DNA of 64,000 bases from Pseudonocardia sp. MH-G8 (lineage in GTDB: Bacteria > Actinomycetota > Actinomycetes > Mycobacteriales > Pseudonocardiaceae). The stretch covers positions 1 to 64,000 of the forward strand of contig NZ_NKYF01000031.1 of assembly GCF_002262885.1 (NCBI RefSeq), read 5' to 3'. Numbering within the stretch: position 1 is the stretch's first letter; every line of letters starts with the position of its first letter. The position numbers and the translations under genes are program-made. Positions 59,923 to 64,000 of this stretch are shown piece by piece. Below the pieces are notes generated by a model. That model did no database searches and had not been told where the DNA came from. It worked only from the letters and a program-made list of their open reading frames with translations.

Positions 59923-61680
59923 ATGACCGACCTCCGACGTCCCGAGCCGATCGCTGTCCACCCCTATCCCGTCCGGCGAGTGCCGAGGGGATCGACATTC
60001 CTGCGGATGCTGCGGACCACCGACCCCAAGGACATCGCGATCCTGTACATGGTCACGTCGTTCGGCTTCTTCCTCGCCGGCGGCGCGATGGCGCTGCTCA
60101 TGCGCGGCGAGCTGGCAGTGCCGGGGCAGCAGTTCCTGTCCAGCGAGCAGTACAACCAGCTGTTCACCATGCACGGCACGATCATGCTGCTGCTCTACGC
60201 CACGCCGATCCTGTTCGCCTTCGCCAACTACATCGTGCCGCTGCAGATCGGCGCCCCCGACGTCGCGTTCCCCCGGCTCAACGCGTTCTCGTACTGGCTG
60301 TTCCTGTTCGGCGGGCTCATCGTCCTGTCCGGCTTCCTGACCCCGGGCGGTGCGCCCGACTTCGGCTGGTTCGCCTACACCGCGCTGTCCGACGCGGCCC
60401 ACTCCCCCGGCGCCGGCGCAGACCTGTGGATCACGGGTCTCATCGTCGCCGGACTGGGAACGATCCTGGGTGCCGTCAACTTCATCACGACGATCGTCTG
60501 CATGCGCGCCCCCGGCATGACGATGTTCCGGATGCCGATCTTCACCTGGAACATCTTCGTGACCTCGATCCTCATCCTGCTCGCGTTCCCGGTCCTCACT
60601 GCGGCGCTGTTCGGTTTGCTGGCTGACCGCCACCTCGGTGCTCACGTGTTCGACCCGGCCAACGGCGGTGTGGTCCTCTGGCAACACATGTTCTGGTTCT
60701 TCGGCCACCCCGAGGTCTACATCGTGGCGCTGCCGTTCTTCGGGATCGTCACCGAGGTCTTCCCGGTGTTCGCTCGAAAGCCGCTGTTCGGCTACAAGGG
60801 CATGATCTTCGCAACAGTGACGATCGCGATGCTGTCGGCCGCGGTGTGGGCCCACCACATGTTCGCCACCGGCGCAGTGTTGCTGGCGTTCTTCTCCCTC
60901 ACCAGCTTCCTGATCGCCGTCCCAACCGGGATCAAGTTCGTGAACTGGATCGGAACCATGTGGCGGGGGAAGCTGACGTTCGAGACTCCGATGTTGTTCG
61001 CGGTCGGCTTCGCCGTCACCTTCCTGTTCGGCGGGATGACCGGCGTACTGCTGGCATCGCCACCACTGGACTTCCACGTCTCGGACACCTACTTCGTGGT
61101 GGCCCACTTCCACTACGTGCTGTTCGGCACGATCGTGTTCGCCACCTACGCCGGCATCTACTTCTGGTTCCCCAAGATGACCGGGCGGTTCCTGGACGAG
61201 ACGCTGGGCAAGGTCCACTTCTGGCTCACGTTCATCGGCTTCCACCTGACGTTCCTGGTGCAGCACTGGCTGGGCAACGAGGGCTTCCCGCGCCGCTACG
61301 CCGACTACCTGCCGATCGACGGCTTCACCACGTTGAACGCGATCTCCTCGATCGGCGCGTTCGTGCTGGGCGCGTCCACGCTGCCGTTCATCTGGAACGT
61401 GTTCCGCAGCTACCGCTACGGGCGTGTCGTCACCGCGGACGACCCGTGGGGCTTCGGCAACTCGCTGGAGTGGGCCACCTCGTGCCCGCCGCCGCGGCAC
61501 AACTTCACCGAACTGCCCCGCATCCGCTCGGAGCGTCCGGCGTTCGAACTGCACTACCCGCACCTCGTCGAACGAGCTCGCGCACAGGCCCACGTCGGGC
61601 GCCGGCCTTCGCACGGTGAGGTGGCTGCCCGCGGGGTCGGCAATACGGAGAGGCCCAGCCGCGACCCCCGGTCTCGCTAA
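59923..61680 (+). CDS. ctaD: Cytochrome c oxidase subunit I
   Basis: Catalytic subunit of an aa3-type heme-copper oxidase (585 aa, 12 predicted helices). The heme a ligand is in NQLFTMHGTIMLLLY (about 84). The CuB/heme a3 region HPEVYIVALPFFGIVTE (about 260, His-Tyr pair) and AVWAHHMFATG (about 309) are intact, and VAHFHYVLFGTIVF (about 395) carries the last two histidines. The proton-channel Asp/Asn region near HGTIMLLLYATPILFAFANY is normal. No other oxidase subunit genes follow, so this is a stand-alone copy, probably an alternative subunit I. Its 3' end overlaps the convergent TetR gene by four bases. Confidence 0.95.
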   Translation: MTDLRRPEPIAVHPYPVRRVPRGSTFLRMLRTTDPKDIAILYMVTSFGFFLAGGAMALLMRGELAVPGQQFLSSEQYNQLFTMHGTIMLLLYATPILFAFANYIVPLQIGAPDVAFPRLNAFSYWLFLFGGLIVLSGFLTPGGAPDFGWFAYTALSDAAHSPGAGADLWITGLIVAGLGTILGAVNFITTIVCMRAPGMTMFRMPIFTWNIFVTSILILLAFPVLTAALFGLLADRHLGAHVFDPANGGVVLWQHMFWFFGHPEVYIVALPFFGIVTEVFPVFARKPLFGYKGMIFATVTIAMLSAAVWAHHMFATGAVLLAFFSLTSFLIAVPTGIKFVNWIGTMWRGKLTFETPMLFAVGFAVTFLFGGMTGVLLASPPLDFHVSDTYFVVAHFHYVLFGTIVFATYAGIYFWFPKMTGRFLDETLGKVHFWLTFIGFHLTFLVQHWLGNEGFPRRYADYLPIDGFTTLNAISSIGAFVLGASTLPFIWNVFRSYRYGRVVTADDPWGFGNSLEWATSCPPPRHNFTELPRIRSERPAFELHYPHLVERARAQAHVGRRPSHGEVAARGVGNTERPSRDPRSR

Positions 61681-62309
61681 TGGCCGGCCCCCGGCTCCTC
61701 GCCGAGCGGCGGCCAGCCGCGTTCGACCGAGGCGCGGCAGCGGTCTGGTCGGTCGCCCGCGCCGATGAACAGCGCGGTCAGCATCGAGGCGCCGCCGTCG
61801 AGCGTCCGGCGCGGCAAGGGTCCGGTCGCGACCAGCGACGCCAGGCCGTGGCCGGTGACCCAGCTCTGGGTCGCCAGCTCCAGGGGGTCGGTGCCGCGCC
61901 GGAAGCGACCGTCGTCCCGGCCCCGGCGGGCGGCCTGGACCAGGTACTCCAGGGTGGCGTCCGCGGCGGTGAGGTCCTCGAGTTCGACGGAGGCGTCGAA
62001 CATGACCCGGTACAGGTCGGGATGGTCCAGGGCGTTGCCGAGGTAGGCCGCGACCAGAGCGGTCAGGTCCCGGACCGCGTCGTCGGTCGTCGCCAGCGCC
62101 GCGAACCTCGCCGCCAGGCGGGTGAAGCCCTCCTGCCGCAGCGCCATCCACAGGCCGTCCATGCCTCCGAAGTGGGTGTAGACGGCCATCGTCGACACGC
62201 CGGTCCCGGCGACCAGCGAACGCAGGGTGAGGGGTTCGCGGTCGCGGAGCATGCGCGCGGCGCGCTCGACGAGCAGGGTGCGCACCGCCGGGTCCCTGGT
62301 TCTCGCCAT
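61677..62309 (-). CDS. TetR-family regulator
   Basis: A 210-aa TetR/AcrR-type repressor. The DNA-binding domain has LTLRSLVAGTGVSTMAVYTH with FGGMDGLW (residues ~30-55). The C-terminal ligand domain resembles the WHG-type TetR_C (ATQSWVTGHGLASLVATGPL). TATCGT lies six bases before the ATG at 62309, so the message is probably leaderless. The divergent ridA-like gene starts 40 bases away and shares the operator region; it is the likely target. Confidence 0.88.
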   Translation of the reverse strand: MARTRDPAVRTLLVERAARMLRDREPLTLRSLVAGTGVSTMAVYTHFGGMDGLWMALRQEGFTRLAARFAALATTDDAVRDLTALVAAYLGNALDHPDLYRVMFDASVELEDLTAADATLEYLVQAARRGRDDGRFRRGTDPLELATQSWVTGHGLASLVATGPLPRRTLDGGASMLTALFIGAGDRPDRCRASVERGWPPLGEEPGAGH

Positions 62310-62315
62310 GCCGCG

Positions 62316-62343
62316 ACGATACATAACATTGCTCTGCTATACA
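62316..62343. promoter_or_regulatory. Divergent leaderless promoters of tetR-like and ridA-like genes
   Basis: Only 40 bases separate the two start codons. On the minus strand TATCGT (62321-62316) is six bases before the tetR-like ATG. On the plus strand TATACA (62338-62343) is six bases before the ridA-like ATG at 62350. The central ATTGC-TCT-GCTAT is a weak dyad that could be the TetR operator. Confidence 0.4.
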
Positions 62344-62349
62344 TGGAAC

Positions 62350-62766
62350 ATGCCCATCAACTTGGTCAACCCCGCCGGACTGCCCCAGGTCGACCTCTAC
62401 CGGCAGGTGTCGGTCGCCACCGGATCGCGGCTCGTGTTCATCGCCGGCCAGGTCGCCCTTGACGCCGAGGGCCGCAAGGTCGGCGAGGGCGACTTCGCCG
62501 CCCAGGTCGAGCAGTGCTACCTCAACATCGGCGTCGCGCTGGCCGAGGTCGGCGCCACCTTCGACGACGTGGCGAAGCTGACCGTCTACCTCGTCGACTG
62601 GACGCCGGACAAGATGCCGCTGTTCGCCGAGGGGGTCGGCCGGGCCGCGGCGAAGCTGGGCGTCACGCCGGCCGCGCCACTGACCGGGATCGGGGTCGCG
62701 GCGCTCGCCGAGCCCGGCCTGCTGGTCGAGGTCGAGGCCACGGCGGTCGTCGGCGGAGCCGCCTGA
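62350..62766 (+). CDS. RidA-family enamine/imine deaminase
   Basis: YjgF/YER057c/UK114 family protein (138 aa). The fold markers LVNPAGLPQVDLYRQVSVAT, LVFIAGQVALDAEG, VEQCYLNIGVALAEVGATFD and the C-terminal GLLVEVEATAVV are clear. The RidA catalytic arginine, normally in the IP-CRxTV segment, is not evident: that region reads VGRAAAKLGVTPAAPLTGIG. It may therefore belong to a RidA subfamily with another function. Divergent from the TetR regulator. Confidence 0.85.
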   Translation: MPINLVNPAGLPQVDLYRQVSVATGSRLVFIAGQVALDAEGRKVGEGDFAAQVEQCYLNIGVALAEVGATFDDVAKLTVYLVDWTPDKMPLFAEGVGRAAAKLGVTPAAPLTGIGVAALAEPGLLVEVEATAVVGGAA

Positions 62767-62780
62767 TCACGGGGCGGTGC

Positions 62781-62845
62781 GCGACGAGCGAGACACCAGC
62801 GGGGTTCGATCACGGGTGACACCCCGCTCACGTCTCGCTCGTCGC
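62781..62845. terminator. Long bipartite hairpin after the ridA-like gene
   Basis: GCGACGAGCGAGAC (62781-62794) and GTCTCGCTCGTCGC (62832-62845) are perfect 14-base arms. Inside them AGCGGGG (62798-62804) pairs with CCCCGCT (62822-62828). The hairpin begins 14 bases beyond the ridA-like stop and could end its transcript, although no T-run follows. Confidence 0.6.
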
Positions 62846-62849
62846 GAGG

Positions 62850-62966
62850 TCAGTCGCGTGTCGCCCGCGCCGCCACCGGTACCCGAGCGTGGCGCTTGAG
62901 GATCGCCACGGCGGCGTCCACGACGGCCAAGGCGATGATGGGGGCGACGATCAAGGCGTGCGGCAT
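62850..62966 (-). CDS. Putative 38-residue single-pass membrane protein
   Basis: A short frame, MPHALIVAPIIALAVVDAAV followed by AILKRHARVPVAARATRD, begins with ATG at 62966. It has AAAGGG about eight bases upstream and ends with TGA next to the long hairpin. The first ~22 residues form one hydrophobic helix and the tail is basic, a typical small membrane protein. Supported only by this pattern, so doubtful. Confidence 0.3.
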   Translation of the reverse strand: MPHALIVAPIIALAVVDAAVAILKRHARVPVAARATRD

Positions 62967-63161
62967 CGAGTGGCCCTTTCGGCGGGGAGCGTGGTGGCCG
63001 CCCGGCACGGTAGGCGAACCGGGTGTCACCCGCTCGGGTGGCCCTCCCGCCGCACACCGACTTCACGCCGTTCCCACCTCGAGGCACCTGTCACCGCGCC
63101 CCGGCGACCCGTCGTCGCGGCTGGCGGGCGGGTCCGGGCGGCGACGGGCATGGTCGGGGCC

Positions 63162-63386
63162 ATGCGCCTTCAGCACGACGTCACCCCGAGCATGAACCTC
63201 CAGGTCGAGCTCGCGCTGCCGCGCGAGGGTCGCGAGGACGGCGAGACGCTCGTCGTCGTCCTGCCGACCGGTGGCGACGGCGACCCCGCCGCGATGGCCC
63301 ACCGCTGGTCGTTCACCGTGGACGAGGCCGAGCAGCTCGGCACCGTCCTGCTCGACGCCGCCCAGAAGGCGCGTGACATGGGCTGA
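63162..63386 (+). CDS. Small hypothetical protein
   Basis: A 74-aa acidic protein MRLQHDVTPSMNLQVELALP with RWSFTVDEAEQLGTVLLDAA. The beta-then-helix pattern and codon bias look genuine. An ATG four codons upstream (63150) is an alternative. No clear ribosome binding site; family unknown. Confidence 0.5.
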   Translation: MRLQHDVTPSMNLQVELALPREGREDGETLVVVLPTGGDGDPAAMAHRWSFTVDEAEQLGTVLLDAAQKARDMG

Positions 63387-63528
63387 CGGCACCCGCGCGC
63401 TCCTCCTCACGCGGTTGCGCCGGGCCACCACTCGCGTTCACCCGGAAGAGATCGTTGCGCCATGTCGGCTCCCTAGGGTCGCCGCGGACGCCGCCACCCC
63501 GCGGCTGCGTCCCCTCCGGAGGCCCGTA

Positions 63529-64000
63529 GTGCACACGCCCGTCACCCCGCCCCTCTCCGTGCTCGCGCAACGGCGCCTGTCGCGGCGGAACGTGCTGGCA
63601 GGCGGGCTCGCCACCGCCGCAGCGACGTTCTTCGGTGCCGCCTGCGCACCCGGTGACGGTGGACCGGCGGTCCCTGCGGCGCTGCTCGGGTTCCCGGCAG
63701 TCGCCCCGAGCGTGGCCGACGAGGTCGTGCTGCCGCCCGGCTACCGCTACCAGGTGCTGTTCGCCTGGGGCGACCCGATCGTCCCGTCCGGCCCGGCGTT
63801 CCGCGAGGACGCCGGCAACAGCGCCGCCGAGCAGTCCCTGCAGGCGGGCGACCACCACGACGGCATGTGGTTCTTCCCGCTGGAGGGCAGGCGGGCCGGG
63901 CTGCTGTGCGTCAACCACGAGGCGACCACCGAGGACCTGCTGCACGCCGACGGGCGCGCCGCGTGGACTCCGGAGAAGACCGCGAAGTCGCAGGCCGCAC
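63529..64000 (+). CDS. PhoX-type alkaline phosphatase, 5' part (cut by window end)
   Basis: From GTG 63529 (CGGAGG seven bases upstream) the frame is open to the window edge, 157 codons. The N-terminus has a twin-arginine signal, LSRRNVLAGGLATAAATFFG, followed by GAAC, which may be a lipobox. After it, DEVVLPPGYRYQVLFAWGDP, REDAGNSAAEQSLQAGDHHD and GMWFFPLEG then GLLCVNHEA are typical of the PhoX (DUF839) family, calcium- and iron-dependent exported phosphatases. The catalytic C-terminal parts are outside the window. Confidence 0.82.
   Translation, partial: MHTPVTPPLSVLAQRRLSRRNVLAGGLATAAATFFGAACAPGDGGPAVPAALLGFPAVAPSVADEVVLPPGYRYQVLFAWGDPIVPSGPAFREDAGNSAAEQSLQAGDHHDGMWFFPLEGRRAGLLCVNHEATTEDLLHADGRAAWTPEKTAKSQAA

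Overview
The window comes from a very GC-rich actinobacterium, most likely Pseudonocardia or a close relative (an inference from gene content and order, not from a search). The order uvrA - infC - rpmI - rplT - RNA methyltransferase - pheS - pheT - argCJBDFRGH - mpg - tyrS is essentially the one known from Mycobacterium tuberculosis. Genes start often with GTG, adjacent genes overlap by ATGA or GTGA, and many first genes look leaderless (a TANNNT hexamer, six bases, then the start codon).

Layout. 1-340: leader and two promoters of an rRNA operon on the minus strand whose 16S gene should lie just left of base 1. 340-1156: non-coding, rich in palindromes. 1157-13937: minus-strand block with tyrS, an iron-siderophore binding lipoprotein behind an IdeR-like box, mpg, a class Ib aminotransferase and the complete arginine cluster argC-J-B-D-F-R-G-H behind ArgR-like boxes. 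14109-17794: DinB-like protein with a divergent WYL regulator, a DUF7715-like protein, AlkD-like glycosylase and a lipoprotein. 17995-23751: pheT, pheS, a SpoU methyltransferase (no ordinary start codon), rplT, rpmI and infC (AUC start). 24297-28726: a ribbon-helix-helix regulator, DUF4097 protein, DrrAB-type ABC exporter and cytochrome P450. 28746-39526: uvrA, OsmC-like protein, SpoIIE-type phosphatase, a five-gene branched-chain-type ABC importer, and an MBL-fold hydrolase gene.

39527-57776 is an accessory region, and it holds the most striking feature. The 3' end of the MBL-fold hydrolase gene recurs five more times downstream in the same orientation (about 44.2, 48.6, 51.6, 55.3 and 57.7 kb), and each copy closes a 2-5 kb block of unrelated cargo. 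The copies differ from one another. Three of them begin at nearly the same codon, and most stop at the stop codon. This is what serial site-specific integration into the 3' end of a protein gene would leave (compare icd/icdC with e14 in E. coli), or a cassette-like array. The cargo includes an endonuclease VII-type HNH protein, a UDG-like/serine recombinase operon, an IS701-family element, HEPN-like and TauD-like defence-island-type genes, a truncated large serine integrase, a two-component system with a membrane-anchored beta-lactamase-like protein, and a CynX-type transporter with an MmyB-type regulator. Five separate single-base deletions break genes in this region, while the core genes are intact.

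57955-64000 returns to ordinary chromosome: a small monooxygenase behind a SoxR/MerR-type promoter, a cysteine-containing HTH regulator divergent from a hemerythrin/DUF2249 protein and ctaD, a TetR regulator divergent from ridA, two small ORFs, and the start of a PhoX-type phosphatase cut by the window edge.

No tRNA gene, CRISPR array or replication origin was recognised. All family assignments are by eye from motifs.
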